DNA from: Bacteroidota bacterium
GTDB lineage: Bacteria; Bacteroidota; Bacteroidia; Bacteroidales; F082
Assembly: GCA_018830105.1 (NCBI GenBank)
Contig: JAHJTC010000023.1
Coordinates: 104,858 to 168,857, forward strand
Length of the DNA: 64,000 nt
Reading direction: 5' to 3'
In this document: positions 27,109 through 37,064 of the stretch, in pieces
How positions within the stretch are numbered: the stretch's first letter is position 1
Layout: each line of letters begins with the position of its first letter
Made by a program: the position numbers and the translations under genes
Notes under the pieces: generated by a model
Seen by the model: the letters and a program-made list of their open reading frames with translations, nothing else
What the model was told of the DNA's origin: nothing
The model's database searches: none

Positions 27109-27128
27109 GATTTCAAATCTGCGCCAGC
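27109..27128. repeat. 20-bp dispersed element, copy 2
   Basis: GATTTCAAATCTGCGCCAGC, 18/20 identical to 13440-13459. It lies just beyond copy 2 of the hairpin repeat, as copy 1 lies just beyond the 135-bp repeat. Confidence 0.5.
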
Positions 27129-27153
27129 ATTAAGGGAGCAAAACAAATTCCAG

Positions 27154-27161
27154 TAACTTTG
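27154..27161 (+). promoter_or_regulatory. -7 promoter element of the prolyl oligopeptidase gene
   Basis: TAACTTTG matches TAnnTTTG, 37 nt before the ATG at 27198. Confidence 0.5.
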
Positions 27162-27197
27162 CCTCAGAAAAAAAATCAGATCATTAATTCCATTACT

Positions 27198-29315
27198 ATG
27201 AAAAAGAAAATACTTTTAACCATGATCGTAATGCTGATGTTGACCAACTTACCGGCACAAAAAATCTCTTATCCCGAAACGCGCAAAGCTGATGTAACAG
27301 ACGATTATTTCGGCACGGTTGTCAGCGACCCGTATCGCTGGCTCGAAGACGACAATTCTGCCGAAACAGCCGCTTGGGTTGCAGCTCAAAACAAAATCAC
27401 ACGCGCATACCTCGATGCCATTCCATATAGGGATGCCCTGGAAAAAAGGCTCGAAACCATTTGGAACTATCCCAAAAGTGGGGTGCCTTTCAAAAAAGGC
27501 GGACGCTGGTACATCTTCAAAAATGATGGCCTGCAAAACCAAAGTGTGTTGTATACCATGAACGACCCGGCTGACGAGCCTGAGCTGTTGCTCGACCCGA
27601 ACAATTTCTCGGAAGACGGAACCATTGCCTTGGGCAATCTGAGCCCTTCGGACGACGGCAAACACCTGGCCTACAGCATCAGCCGCGGCGGCAGCGACTG
27701 GAACGAAATTGTGGTGATGAATCTGGACGACCGCTCCTTGCTGGCTGATACCGTGAAATGGGTCAAGTTTTCGGGCATCTCCTGGTTTCGCGATGGTTTC
27801 TTCTACAGCTCCTACGATGCCCCTGACGAAGGCATGGCGCTCAAAGGCAGCAATGAGTTTCACAAAGTGTATTATCACAAACTGGGCACCCCTCAGACGG
27901 AAGACCAGCTGATTTTTGATGACAAACAAAACCCGCAACGTAACTTCTATGCGTACCTCACCGACGACAAGCAGTTTTTGATGATCAGCGAATCGCAGGC
28001 CACTTCGGGCAATGCCCTCTATGTGAAAAATACGGCTGATATGGCAAGTGACTTCATCAAACTGGCCGAAGGATTCGACAACGAATTCAGCGTGGTTGAT
28101 CATATCGATGGCAAACTGGTGGTGGTAACCAACGAAAACGCACCGCTCAACAAGGTGATGCTGGTTGACCCGCAAAATCCGGACAAAGCCAACTGGAAAA
28201 CACTGATTGCAGAAGCCGGCAATGTGCTTCAATCGGTGCAGCTGGTGGGCGATTTGATCTATGCCCAATACCTCGAAGATGCCCAAAGCAAGGTGTATTT
28301 CTTTGATTATAAGGGTGACAAAAAGCATGAACTTGAGCTCCCGGCTCCCGGAACCCTTTCAGGCTTCAGCGGTGATAAGGGCGAAAGCCAGGCCTTTTTC
28401 GGGTTTACCTCATTCACTTTCCCCTCTTCTGTTTATGGCTACGACCTGGAAAGCCATCAGCTGAGCATTTACAGCACAAGCGAGGTGGATTTTAATCCGG
28501 AGGATTATATCACCAGGCAGCTCTTTTTTGAGAGCAAAGACGGCACCAAAGTTCCATTGTTTATCGTGCACCATAAAAGCGTGAAAAATGATGGCAATAA
28601 TCCTCTTTTACTTTATGGTTACGGCGGTTTTAACGTGAGCCTGACACCATCCTTCAGCGTATCGCGCCTGCCATTTTTGGAGCAGGGCGGTATTTATGTG
28701 ATGGTCAATTTACGTGGCGGAGGCGAATATGGAGATGCCTGGCACAAAGGCGGCACAAAGCTGAACAAGCAAAACGTTTTTGATGATTTTATCGGCGCTG
28801 CCGAATACCTGATCGCTGAAAAATACACCAATCCCGAAAAGATTGCCATCATAGGCGGCTCTAATGGTGGGTTGCTCGTTGGCGCCTGCATGACGCAGCG
28901 TCCGGAGCTTTTCAAAGCGGCCATCCCTATTGTTGGCGTGATGGATATGCTTCGTTATCATCTGTTTACCATTGGCTGGGCCTGGGCAGGCGATTATGGC
29001 CGCAGCGACGACAGCACCGAAATGTTTGAATACCTTTATGGCTATTCTCCGCTGCACAACATCAAAGCCGGGGTTGAATATCCTGCAACGCTGGCCATCA
29101 CAGCAGATCACGACGACCGTGTGGTGCCGGCACATACCTTTAAGTTTATGGCCGAGCTGCAAGCCAAACACAAGGGCAATAATCCAGTGCTTGTGCGCAT
29201 CGAAACACAGGCCGGACATGGAGCCGGTAAACCCACTTCGAAACAGATTGAAGAAAGCGCTGATATGTATGGCTTTATCATGTATGAATTGGGGATGCAG
29301 CCCGAATTTGAGTAA
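27198..29315 (+). CDS. Prolyl oligopeptidase, family S9A
   Basis: 705 residues from ATG 27198, which begins a signal peptide (MKKKILLTMIVMLML ... LPAQ); the frame is open a further 33 codons upstream through repeat sequence. A secreted serine peptidase cutting after proline in short peptides. YPETRKADVTDDYFGTVVSDPYRWLED is the classic N-terminus; a seven-bladed propeller fills residues ~75-430. The alpha/beta-hydrolase domain carries GGSNGGLL (catalytic Ser ~555), DHDDRVVPAHTFK (Asp) and TQAGHGAGKP (His). All three residues are present and length matches the family. Own promoter and terminator. Confidence 0.95.
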   Translation: MKKKILLTMIVMLMLTNLPAQKISYPETRKADVTDDYFGTVVSDPYRWLEDDNSAETAAWVAAQNKITRAYLDAIPYRDALEKRLETIWNYPKSGVPFKKGGRWYIFKNDGLQNQSVLYTMNDPADEPELLLDPNNFSEDGTIALGNLSPSDDGKHLAYSISRGGSDWNEIVVMNLDDRSLLADTVKWVKFSGISWFRDGFFYSSYDAPDEGMALKGSNEFHKVYYHKLGTPQTEDQLIFDDKQNPQRNFYAYLTDDKQFLMISESQATSGNALYVKNTADMASDFIKLAEGFDNEFSVVDHIDGKLVVVTNENAPLNKVMLVDPQNPDKANWKTLIAEAGNVLQSVQLVGDLIYAQYLEDAQSKVYFFDYKGDKKHELELPAPGTLSGFSGDKGESQAFFGFTSFTFPSSVYGYDLESHQLSIYSTSEVDFNPEDYITRQLFFESKDGTKVPLFIVHHKSVKNDGNNPLLLYGYGGFNVSLTPSFSVSRLPFLEQGGIYVMVNLRGGGEYGDAWHKGGTKLNKQNVFDDFIGAAEYLIAEKYTNPEKIAIIGGSNGGLLVGACMTQRPELFKAAIPIVGVMDMLRYHLFTIGWAWAGDYGRSDDSTEMFEYLYGYSPLHNIKAGVEYPATLAITADHDDRVVPAHTFKFMAELQAKHKGNNPVLVRIETQAGHGAGKPTSKQIEESADMYGFIMYELGMQPEFE

Positions 29316-29336
29316 GCAGCCTCTATAACATTTGCT

Positions 29337-29367
29337 AAAAGACGCGTCAGATGATGCGTCTTTTTTT
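29337..29367 (+). terminator. Rho-independent terminator of the prolyl oligopeptidase gene
   Basis: Stem of about 12 bp (AAAAGACGCGTC / GATGCGTCTTTT with one G-T pair), 4-nt loop, ending in a T-run. It begins 22 nt after the stop. Confidence 0.9.
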
Positions 29368-29430
29368 ATTTAAAATCCTTATAAATTACGCTTCCGGATT
29401 AATTCTTAACCGAATTAAAGCATTATTTTC

Positions 29431-29438
29431 TATTTTTG
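29431..29438 (+). promoter_or_regulatory. -7 promoter element of the DUF3857 pair
   Basis: TATTTTTG, a full TAnnTTTG match, lies 57 nt before the first DUF3857 gene. Confidence 0.45.
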
Positions 29439-29494
29439 AAAATCCTATAATGCTCAAAACAATTATCACCTTAATATTAATAAACAGCTAACCA

Positions 29495-31525
29495 ATGACC
29501 AAAATTATGCTTAATTGGACCTATGTGGCAAAAATTGCCCTTCCCGTATTCATTAGTTTTCTGATGATTAACCCGATTCTTGCTCAAAAAAAACCTATGA
29601 AATTTGGCAAGATAGACAAACAGGAACTTGAAATGACATCCTACGAAGGAGACACCTCTGCCAAAGCGCTGATATTAGGCGATTACGGCGAAGTGCGCTT
29701 CGAGGCAAGCATAAATAACTCACTCGAAATGATTTATACGCGCCACCTGCGCATGAAGATTTTTGATCAGGAAGCGACTTCGCGCGGAGATTTTAAAATC
29801 AGGCTTTACCGGGATCATGATTTATATGGCGAGAAAATCCACAAAATAAAGGCCAGAACCTATAACCTGGAATCAGGTAAAATTGTGGAAACCGAGCTGG
29901 ACAAAAAAGACATCTATGAAGAGCGCATTTCAGACTTTTATTATAGCTATAATTTTTCCCTGCCTCAACTAAAAGCCGGAAGCATTTTTGAGGTGGAGTA
30001 CATCTTAATTTCCGATCGGCTACATGCGGTTCCCGACTGGCAGTTTCAGTATGATATTCCTTCTGTTTTCAGCGAATTCAACTTTTCGTTTCCCGAAAAT
30101 CTTGGCTATAAACTCAATATGAAGGGATTTCTGTTTCTGGATGAAAACGTGCAGGAGACAAGAACCAGCCACTTACAGAGAGCAACACCCGACGGATATG
30201 CCGGCACTATGAATGAATATTACAACCATTTCAGGATCAATAATATACCTGCTTTAGTGACCGAGCCTTATATGAATCACCCGATTAATTATTATTCCAA
30301 AGTTGAAATTGAACTTAGTTCCTATCAGGGAAGGAATCGCATTATGGAAAACCTGACCACCGATTGGGAGGAAATAAATAAGGAGCTGTCCAACTCCGAA
30401 TATTTCGGTCTCCTGCTCAACAGGGATGGTTTTGTGAAAGACGTTGCGCAAAACATCAAAGAATCAACAACCGATACCCTGAAGATGCTTGAATTGGCGC
30501 ATCAATGGGTCCGTGACAACATCAAATGGAACGAAAGAAAAAGTGTTTTCACAAGCCAAACCCTCAGGAAAGCTTTATCAGATCAAAGTGGAAATTCTGC
30601 CGAAGTAAACCTGCTGCTGGTTTTGCTTCTCAACGAACTGGGATTTAACGCCCAACCAGTGATCTCGAGCACACGCGACCATGGCATCATACTCAGGGCC
30701 TACCCGATGCTTTCAAAATTCAATTATGTGCTGGCCTACTGCAAAGCCGGTAGCCAGGAGTTTCTGATGGATGCCACCGACAGGCATCTCCCCTTTTATA
30801 TGTTGCCCGAAAGAGCGATCAATAGCGATGGACGTATTATTGATAAAAACTTTAGCAATACCGATTTCATAAACCTCAGCTTGCTGGCTCCGTCCACAAA
30901 ACAGGAAGTAACGCAGCTGATGATCTCTGAACAGGGCAATATTCAGGCGCGAACAACAATACAGGCTACACAGTATTTCGCCTATGATATGGCACACGAA
31001 TACCGCCAATTTCAAAATCAAGATGCTTTTATGGATGATTTTGAGAGTTCAAAGCCGGGCTTTGAGCTAATTGAGGTGAACAACAACAACCTTTCTGATT
31101 GGTACCGACCCCTCGAACAAGCTTATCGCTACGATATCAACAATATCGATCAGGAATCAGTTAAAGATATGATTTACATTCAGCCTATGCTTTTCGATCG
31201 GATGGAAACCAATCCTTTTAAATCTGAAGAACGCCTTTTTCCAGTAGATTTTGTGTATCCGAGAACGATCAACAAAACCATACGTATTGTAATTCCACAA
31301 GGCTATCAGGCAGAAGAATTGCCCGAAAGCACTGCTTTTGCCTTGCCCGAAAGTAGTTGTGTTTACAAATATACTATTGTGCATACGGGAACACAAATAC
31401 AATTGAAAACAGAGATGCAAATCAATAATCCGTTCTTTGGATTTGAGGATTATCCCCTGCTCAAAGAATTTTTTAATCAGGTGGTACAAAAAGAAGATGA
31501 ATTGATCGTGATTAAAAAACTATAG
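29495..31525 (+). CDS. Secreted DUF3857/transglutaminase-like protein with degenerate active site
   Basis: 676 residues, signal peptide to about residue 30 (NPILAQ). Residues ~60-270 are the DUF3857 beta-sandwich (RHLRMKIFDQEA, LPQLKAGSIFEVEYILISD, HFRINNIPAL). Residues ~320-430 are a transglutaminase-like fold (LELAHQWVRDNIKWNE ... SGNSAEVNLLLVLLLNELGFNAQPV). The usual catalytic Cys position is Ser368, the His position is Tyr411 (KFNYVLAYC), while the Asp remains (MDATD, Asp426). It is therefore probably not an enzyme of the normal type. The next gene, a relative with Cys and His kept, starts 4 bp after the stop. Confidence 0.85.
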   Translation: MTKIMLNWTYVAKIALPVFISFLMINPILAQKKPMKFGKIDKQELEMTSYEGDTSAKALILGDYGEVRFEASINNSLEMIYTRHLRMKIFDQEATSRGDFKIRLYRDHDLYGEKIHKIKARTYNLESGKIVETELDKKDIYEERISDFYYSYNFSLPQLKAGSIFEVEYILISDRLHAVPDWQFQYDIPSVFSEFNFSFPENLGYKLNMKGFLFLDENVQETRTSHLQRATPDGYAGTMNEYYNHFRINNIPALVTEPYMNHPINYYSKVEIELSSYQGRNRIMENLTTDWEEINKELSNSEYFGLLLNRDGFVKDVAQNIKESTTDTLKMLELAHQWVRDNIKWNERKSVFTSQTLRKALSDQSGNSAEVNLLLVLLLNELGFNAQPVISSTRDHGIILRAYPMLSKFNYVLAYCKAGSQEFLMDATDRHLPFYMLPERAINSDGRIIDKNFSNTDFINLSLLAPSTKQEVTQLMISEQGNIQARTTIQATQYFAYDMAHEYRQFQNQDAFMDDFESSKPGFELIEVNNNNLSDWYRPLEQAYRYDINNIDQESVKDMIYIQPMLFDRMETNPFKSEERLFPVDFVYPRTINKTIRIVIPQGYQAEELPESTAFALPESSCVYKYTIVHTGTQIQLKTEMQINNPFFGFEDYPLLKEFFNQVVQKEDELIVIKKL

Positions 31526-31529
31526 GCAT

Positions 31530-33425
31530 ATGAAGCATTTCCTTTTTTTAATCGCCCTGCTTTTCGTCAGTTTGATAAACTCATTAACCGGTTTTTGTCA
31601 GACTTTAGAACCTGCTTTACTCAAGGATGCAAATAGTGTTATACTAAACAATCACACCACCATCACTACAAAAAACAACTTTGGGTTTAAGCGGGAGGTT
31701 GAATTTGAGGCCCTGATTTTAAACGAAAAAGCCGCTGACCTGGCAACCATACTCATTCCTTATGATCAGTACAGCAAGGTTTCCTACAAAGAAGGACGTA
31801 TTGAGACATTGGACGGAGATGCGATTGAAAAGATAAAATCATCCGATCTCATTGACCTAAGCGCGGTTTCGGGTTTTTCGATCTATGAAGATAACAGGCT
31901 ATTGTACTATAAATACCATCCTGTAAAATATCCGTTTGTTGTTAAATACCATTACGAGATTACGTATAAGCATAATTTCTTTGTTCAATTTTTTAGTCCG
32001 CTTAGCAGTTATGGACAGAGTATTCATTCAGCCTCCTTAAAATTAATCACCGGGCTTGATCAGGAATACCTGCACAAGGAGTTTGGCATTTCACCACCTG
32101 AAATCACACAGGACAAAAATCAGTTGGAATTTTTATGGCAATTTGATCAAATGCCTGCAATACAGCCCGAGCCTTTTGCTTACGATATAAAAACGATGCA
32201 ACGTGGCGTAATGCTGGCTCCCAGGGAATTCGCCTTCGAAAAATATGAAGGAAGCAATGCCAGCTGGACTGACTTTGGGGATTGGATATTGAGCCTGCAG
32301 CACGACAGATTAGAACTGCCTGAGGAAGCTAAAGCAGCTATTCACAAACTTACTGACACCATAAGCAATCAGGTTGATAAGGCCAGGGCGATCTATGAAT
32401 ATATGCAGGGGCGCAGTCGTTATGTAAGCATTCAGCTTGGCATTGGCGGCTTTCAGCCCTTTAGTGCCAGCGTAGTACATGAACTTGGATATGGCGACTG
32501 CAAAGCGCTCACTAACTATACCGAAGCTCTTATGCAGGAAGCCGGCATAGAGGCCTATTACACGCTGGTAAAGGCCGGTAAACATGCCTACAGCTTCGAA
32601 GAGGATTTTACTGCCAATCAGTTTAATCACACCATTTTATGTACTGTGCTTGAAGGAGACACCGTATGGCTGGAGTGCACCAGTCAAAAATTACCTTTCG
32701 GCTTTTTGGGCGACTTTACCGATAACCGGCCTGCCCTGTTGATCAAACAAAATGAAAGCAAACTTGTGCAAACCACTTCCTACAACGTCAGCAACAATCA
32801 GAGTATCAGCAATTCAACGGTAACCATCAAAGACAACGGCAATGCCATTATCCGGTTAAACCGCTCGCACCGGGGAATGCATTACGATGAAAACAGTTAT
32901 TTCCTGAGCCTCGAACCCCATGAGTTGCAGAAAAAAGTGGCAACTGGCTTAGGATGGAAAAACTATACGCTGGAAAACATCACCGTAAACGAAAATCGCA
33001 GGCAAATTCCCGATCTTAGTATTGATTTTGAAGCCGATGTGCTTGGAATGGCCACCAAAATGGGTAACCGTCTATTTATTCCGCTGAGTCCCTATTCCTT
33101 TTACGACCCTGCCGTACCGAAGATAAGATCGCGCAATAGCAAGTTTGTTTATTACCAAAATGCACAATATACCGACACCATTCTTGTATATCCTCCAAAA
33201 GATTACAGCATAGAAAGCCAAATAAATGAAGCATCTATCGAAAGTGAATTTGGCAGCTACCGCCGTAGCATCTCGGAAATTGAAGGCGGGCTAAAAATCG
33301 TGAGAACCTATACTACATTTGCAGGCAAATGGGAAGCGGATGATTATGCCAGATTTTATGAGTACAGGGATAAAGTGCTGCGCTTTGATCAGCAAAAACT
33401 TGCTTTTAAGCTAGCTGAGCAATAG
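31530..33425 (+). CDS. Secreted DUF3857/transglutaminase-like protein, Cys and His intact
   Basis: 631 residues with signal peptide (to GFCQ, ~24). DUF3857 domain at ~40-230 (VILNNHTTITTKN, YHYEITYKHNFFVQ). Transglutaminase-like core at ~285-390: ARAIYEYMQGRSRYVSIQLG, then YGDCKALTNYTEALMQEAGI (Cys324), QFNHTILCTV (His367) and WLECTSQ (the third position is Glu382 rather than Asp). The C-terminal ~200 residues are beta-rich. It lies 4 bp after its degenerate relative; the two could form a pair in which one partner is catalytic. Substrate unknown. Confidence 0.85.
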   Translation: MKHFLFLIALLFVSLINSLTGFCQTLEPALLKDANSVILNNHTTITTKNNFGFKREVEFEALILNEKAADLATILIPYDQYSKVSYKEGRIETLDGDAIEKIKSSDLIDLSAVSGFSIYEDNRLLYYKYHPVKYPFVVKYHYEITYKHNFFVQFFSPLSSYGQSIHSASLKLITGLDQEYLHKEFGISPPEITQDKNQLEFLWQFDQMPAIQPEPFAYDIKTMQRGVMLAPREFAFEKYEGSNASWTDFGDWILSLQHDRLELPEEAKAAIHKLTDTISNQVDKARAIYEYMQGRSRYVSIQLGIGGFQPFSASVVHELGYGDCKALTNYTEALMQEAGIEAYYTLVKAGKHAYSFEEDFTANQFNHTILCTVLEGDTVWLECTSQKLPFGFLGDFTDNRPALLIKQNESKLVQTTSYNVSNNQSISNSTVTIKDNGNAIIRLNRSHRGMHYDENSYFLSLEPHELQKKVATGLGWKNYTLENITVNENRRQIPDLSIDFEADVLGMATKMGNRLFIPLSPYSFYDPAVPKIRSRNSKFVYYQNAQYTDTILVYPPKDYSIESQINEASIESEFGSYRRSISEIEGGLKIVRTYTTFAGKWEADDYARFYEYRDKVLRFDQQKLAFKLAEQ

Positions 33426-33657
33426 GTTATTCTGTAATTCCGCCTTTATCCCGAGCCAAATATTAACTGTGGTTGGATACTATTAAGAACGATTCTAATT
33501 TAGGGCTTTTTATCCCTGTATATCACGATTTTTTGAAAAACAGGATTGAATTAATTTGCCACCGCGCTGTATAGTTTACAATAAATTAACATACAGTATT
33601 TTTCATTTGCGATGAAATGACTAATATTGCTCACCTAAATTCAGAAATTCTAAAACT

Positions 33658-35901
33658 GTGGAAAACATCTATTTAGTTCTGGTTATTGTTCTTTTTATTT
33701 TGGCAATTTCCGATTTGGTAGTTGGTGTAAGCAATGATGCGGTTAACTTTTTAAATTCTGCCATTGGAGCAAAAGCCGCTCCATTTAAGATAATCATGGC
33801 CATTGCTGCATTAGGAGTGCTTTTTGGAGCCACTTTTTCGAGTGGTATGATGGAAATAGCGCGAAACGGGATTTTTCATCCGGATAAGTTCTACTTCTCA
33901 GAGATCATGCTTATTTTTCTGGCCGTAATGATCACCGACGTAATTTTGCTCGACACCTTCAACACCCTCGGCCTTCCTACTTCCACTACTGTTTCTATTG
34001 TTTTTGAATTACTTGGAGCAGCTGTTGCTATTTCATTTATGAAGCTTTCGAACAGCGAACTGCCATTAAGCATGGGCGACTACATCAACACCTCGAAAGC
34101 ATTGGCCATCATCTCCGGCATTTTACTTTCGGTAGTAATAGCCTTTAGCATAGGTGCCCTGGTACAGTTTTTGACCCGTTGGCTCTTTTCCTTTAATTAT
34201 GAGCGCAGGTTTAAATATTTTGGCGCGCTCTATGGCGGATTTGCCATTACTTCGATTGTATATTTTATGCTAATAAAAGGCGTAAAAGGCGCTTCTTTTA
34301 TCACAGAGGAAACTACCGTATGGGTTAACAACAACAGCCTGCTTATTATAAGTGTCTGCTTTATTGGCTTCACTGTTTTGCTTCAATTGCTTAACTGGAT
34401 TTTTAAACTTAACATACTAAAAACTACCGTATTAGCCGGAACATTCGCCTTGGCGATGGCATTTGCCGGTAACGACCTGGTCAATTTTATCGGCGTTCCC
34501 TTAGCAGGCTACGAATCTTTTAAAACCTTCCTTCAAAATCCCGGCGCCGATCCTAATTACTTACTGATGTCCTCCTTGCAGGGCAAAGTCAATACCCCAA
34601 CATTATTCCTGCTCCTTGCAGGATTTGTCATGGTGATTACTCTATTTACTTCGCGCAAGGCCAAAAGTGTTGTAAAAACCTCCATTGACTTAAGCAGACA
34701 GGATGAAGGCGAAGAGCGATTCTCCTCTTCTCAACTATCGCGCTCAATAGTGCGGTTAGCACTCAACATGTCCAACAATGTTTCACGCTTCGTACCTCAA
34801 TCCATCAAAAGAAATCTTGAGAAGCAGTTTAGCATGGTTTCGCACGATAAGCACGACCGGGATTACCCCGCATTTGATATGCTACGTGCTTCTGTTAATC
34901 TAGTCGTTGCCAGTATTTTAATTGCTTTTGGAACTTCACTTAAACTCCCGCTATCTACCACTTATGTAACTTTTATGGTAGCCATGGGAACTTCACTATC
35001 TGACAGGGCCTGGGATCGCGAAAGTGCCGTTTATCGTGTAACTGGGGTGTTTTCTGTTATTGGCGGCTGGTTTTTTACCGCCCTGTCAGCCTTCACCCTG
35101 GCCTTTTTAATAGCCCTTTTCTTCTATTACGGCAATATGTATGCCATTACTGTTATGGTTGTTCTCTCTATTTATCTGGCCTATAGAACGCACAAAATCC
35201 ACACAAGCCGCGAAGCTACCAGAGCATTCTCAGAAAAAGAATTGCAAAAAATAAATAATGAAAATATTCTGGAGCAATGCACTTTAAGTGTGAATGCTAT
35301 TATGAATCAGACACAACTTGAGTATAAAAAAACAATAGCAGCCCTCGTTGCTTTCGATGTAAAAACGATAAAGAAAATTTCACGGTCAACAGATAAGCTC
35401 GAAAAAGAAGCCAAACAAAAAAAGAATTCTGTTACCCTAATTATTGCCAAACTAAAAGAAGATGCACTCGAAAGTGGTCATTATTATGTACAGGCACTCG
35501 ATTATCTGCGCGAAATATTACATAGCCTAAACTTTATCGTCAAGCCTGTTTACACGCATATCGACAACAATCACAAGGAATTGGGCGAGGCGCAGTTAAC
35601 TGAACTTAAAAACCTGGGCCAGCACCTTGGAAACTTTTTCACGCATATCACCAACGATATCCACGCAGGTCAATTTTCTAATCAGGAAAATATAGCTACT
35701 GAACAGCAAAAGCTACTCACCCTGATTGATCTTTTCAGGAAAAACGAAGTGAAAAGGATAAAAAAAGAATCAGGAAGCACGCGCAACAGCTTGTTATTTA
35801 TGACGATACTTCAGGAAACGAAAAACCTCTGCTTGTTTAGTTTCAACCTGTATAAAGCTCAACGTGATTTCGTTATTTATCACCGCACAAATAATAGCTA
35901 A
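33658..35901 (+). CDS. PiT-family inorganic phosphate transporter with PhoU-like C-terminal domain
   Basis: 747 residues from a GTG start at 33658. MENIYLVLVIVLFILAISDL is the expected family N-terminus and no ATG or other start codon in frame lies close upstream. The two PiT signature halves are seen: VGVSNDAVNFLNSAIGAKAAP near the start with TLGLPTSTTVSIVFELLGAA, and FAGNDLVNFIGVPLAG with LKLPLSTTYVTFMVAMGTSL in the second half. About 11 membrane helices. Residues ~530-747 are soluble and all-helical, like PhoU, which would sense or gate phosphate uptake. The PiT-PhoU architecture is common in Bacteroidota. Confidence 0.92.
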   Translation: MENIYLVLVIVLFILAISDLVVGVSNDAVNFLNSAIGAKAAPFKIIMAIAALGVLFGATFSSGMMEIARNGIFHPDKFYFSEIMLIFLAVMITDVILLDTFNTLGLPTSTTVSIVFELLGAAVAISFMKLSNSELPLSMGDYINTSKALAIISGILLSVVIAFSIGALVQFLTRWLFSFNYERRFKYFGALYGGFAITSIVYFMLIKGVKGASFITEETTVWVNNNSLLIISVCFIGFTVLLQLLNWIFKLNILKTTVLAGTFALAMAFAGNDLVNFIGVPLAGYESFKTFLQNPGADPNYLLMSSLQGKVNTPTLFLLLAGFVMVITLFTSRKAKSVVKTSIDLSRQDEGEERFSSSQLSRSIVRLALNMSNNVSRFVPQSIKRNLEKQFSMVSHDKHDRDYPAFDMLRASVNLVVASILIAFGTSLKLPLSTTYVTFMVAMGTSLSDRAWDRESAVYRVTGVFSVIGGWFFTALSAFTLAFLIALFFYYGNMYAITVMVVLSIYLAYRTHKIHTSREATRAFSEKELQKINNENILEQCTLSVNAIMNQTQLEYKKTIAALVAFDVKTIKKISRSTDKLEKEAKQKKNSVTLIIAKLKEDALESGHYYVQALDYLREILHSLNFIVKPVYTHIDNNHKELGEAQLTELKNLGQHLGNFFTHITNDIHAGQFSNQENIATEQQKLLTLIDLFRKNEVKRIKKESGSTRNSLLFMTILQETKNLCLFSFNLYKAQRDFVIYHRTNNS

Positions 35902-35946
35902 TCAACTCGCAGTTCGGCTATTCCGATAGCAGAACCAAACAAGATT

Positions 35947-36819
35947 TTAGTCTTTTTTTAGCGCACGCACAAAACGATCGTTGCCGTGGAAATCCTGGTA
36001 ACATTGTATGCCTGAAAACCCAAATGACGCCAACAATGCCTCCACTTTGTTGCCCAGATGCTCATTGATTTCAACCCATAAACTCCCTTCGTTTTTCAGG
36101 TTTCCAGAAGCCAACTGCGCCAACGCACGATAAAAAATCAGCGGGTCATCATCACTTACAAACAGCGCCTCGTGCGGCTCCCATTCAGTAACATTTTTCC
36201 GCATCAGCTTTTGCTCTGACTGCCTCACATAGGGTGGATTACTTACGATGATGTCGGCCTTAAAAGGGGTGTAGAGGTGCATTTCGGATAAGAGGTCAGC
36301 CTTGATGAACTTGATTTGGGCGCCGTTTAATGTTGCATTTTCCTGAGAAAGCTGCATGGCATCGTCGCTCACATCAAAAGCGAGCACTTCTGCCCCCGGA
36401 AATGCCAGTGCGAGGCTCACCGCGATACAAGCTGAGCCCGTTCCAATATCCATAATCACAAGCGGATGTTGTGTTGTGGCATCCTGCTCAATTAAGGTGA
36501 TTAGCTGTTCCGTTTCCGGGCGCGGAATCAACACACCGGGCCGTACAATAAATCGCCTGCCACAAAATTCTGTCTCTCCTAAAACATACTGCAATGGCTT
36601 ATGCAAAAGCAAATCCTTAACGGCAAAGTGAAGCTGCAACAGCTCCGATTCGCTCAGGCGCAGCTCAGGCTGTAGCGCAATTTTAACCCTATCCAGCCTA
36701 AAATAATGGGCCAGCAGCAAATGAATCATTTGTCCCGATTCGCGCTTCCCATAAAGGGGTTCAAGTTGCGCTGTATAATAGCTGCGTACAGTTCGTACAC
36801 TGTTTGAAGGGACTTTCAT
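35947..36819 (-). CDS. prmC: Peptide chain release factor N5-glutamine methyltransferase
   Basis: 290 residues. PrmC (HemK) methylates the glutamine of the GGQ motif in release factors RF1 and RF2 using S-adenosylmethionine. An N-terminal helical domain (1-75) contacts the release factor. LIPRPETE (97-104) is the family signature, DIGTGSACIA (124-133) binds SAM, and SNPPY (193-197) is the catalytic Asn-Pro-Pro-Tyr that places the glutamine. Length is normal. Its 3' end faces the 3' end of the phosphate transporter gene, 45 bp away. Confidence 0.95.
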   Translation of the reverse strand: MKVPSNSVRTVRSYYTAQLEPLYGKRESGQMIHLLLAHYFRLDRVKIALQPELRLSESELLQLHFAVKDLLLHKPLQYVLGETEFCGRRFIVRPGVLIPRPETEQLITLIEQDATTQHPLVIMDIGTGSACIAVSLALAFPGAEVLAFDVSDDAMQLSQENATLNGAQIKFIKADLLSEMHLYTPFKADIIVSNPPYVRQSEQKLMRKNVTEWEPHEALFVSDDDPLIFYRALAQLASGNLKNEGSLWVEINEHLGNKVEALLASFGFSGIQCYQDFHGNDRFVRALKKD

Positions 36820-37011
36820 GAATTAAAATAATAAAATTTACCAATCAAACTATTCAAATCCTATAAACCGAATTTTAGATGAACACTTTTGGTATTCAGT
36901 AACATTGTTGCGAAAGGCTGCAATTTAAGTGTTTTTGTCAAGACAGCTCAATGACTAAAAGCTATTTTTAGTCACGCAAATTTTTTAACAAAAATTCCAG
37001 TCCAAACCGGC

Positions 37012-37044
37012 AAAAAAAAAGCTGTAACCAACCCGATTACAGCT
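37012..37044 (-). terminator. Rho-independent terminator of the DHOD-like gene
   Basis: Read leftwards, AGCTGTAA / TTACAGCT stem with a 9-nt loop and a run of nine T, 20 nt past the stop at 37065. Confidence 0.88.
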
Positions 37045-37064
37045 TGATCAGTTAAAATTTGTTG

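Noticed and set aside
27249..28328. 359-codon minus-strand ORF inside the prolyl oligopeptidase gene
   Set aside because: It is antisense to an unambiguous S9A peptidase with all motifs; its length reflects codon bias, not coding.
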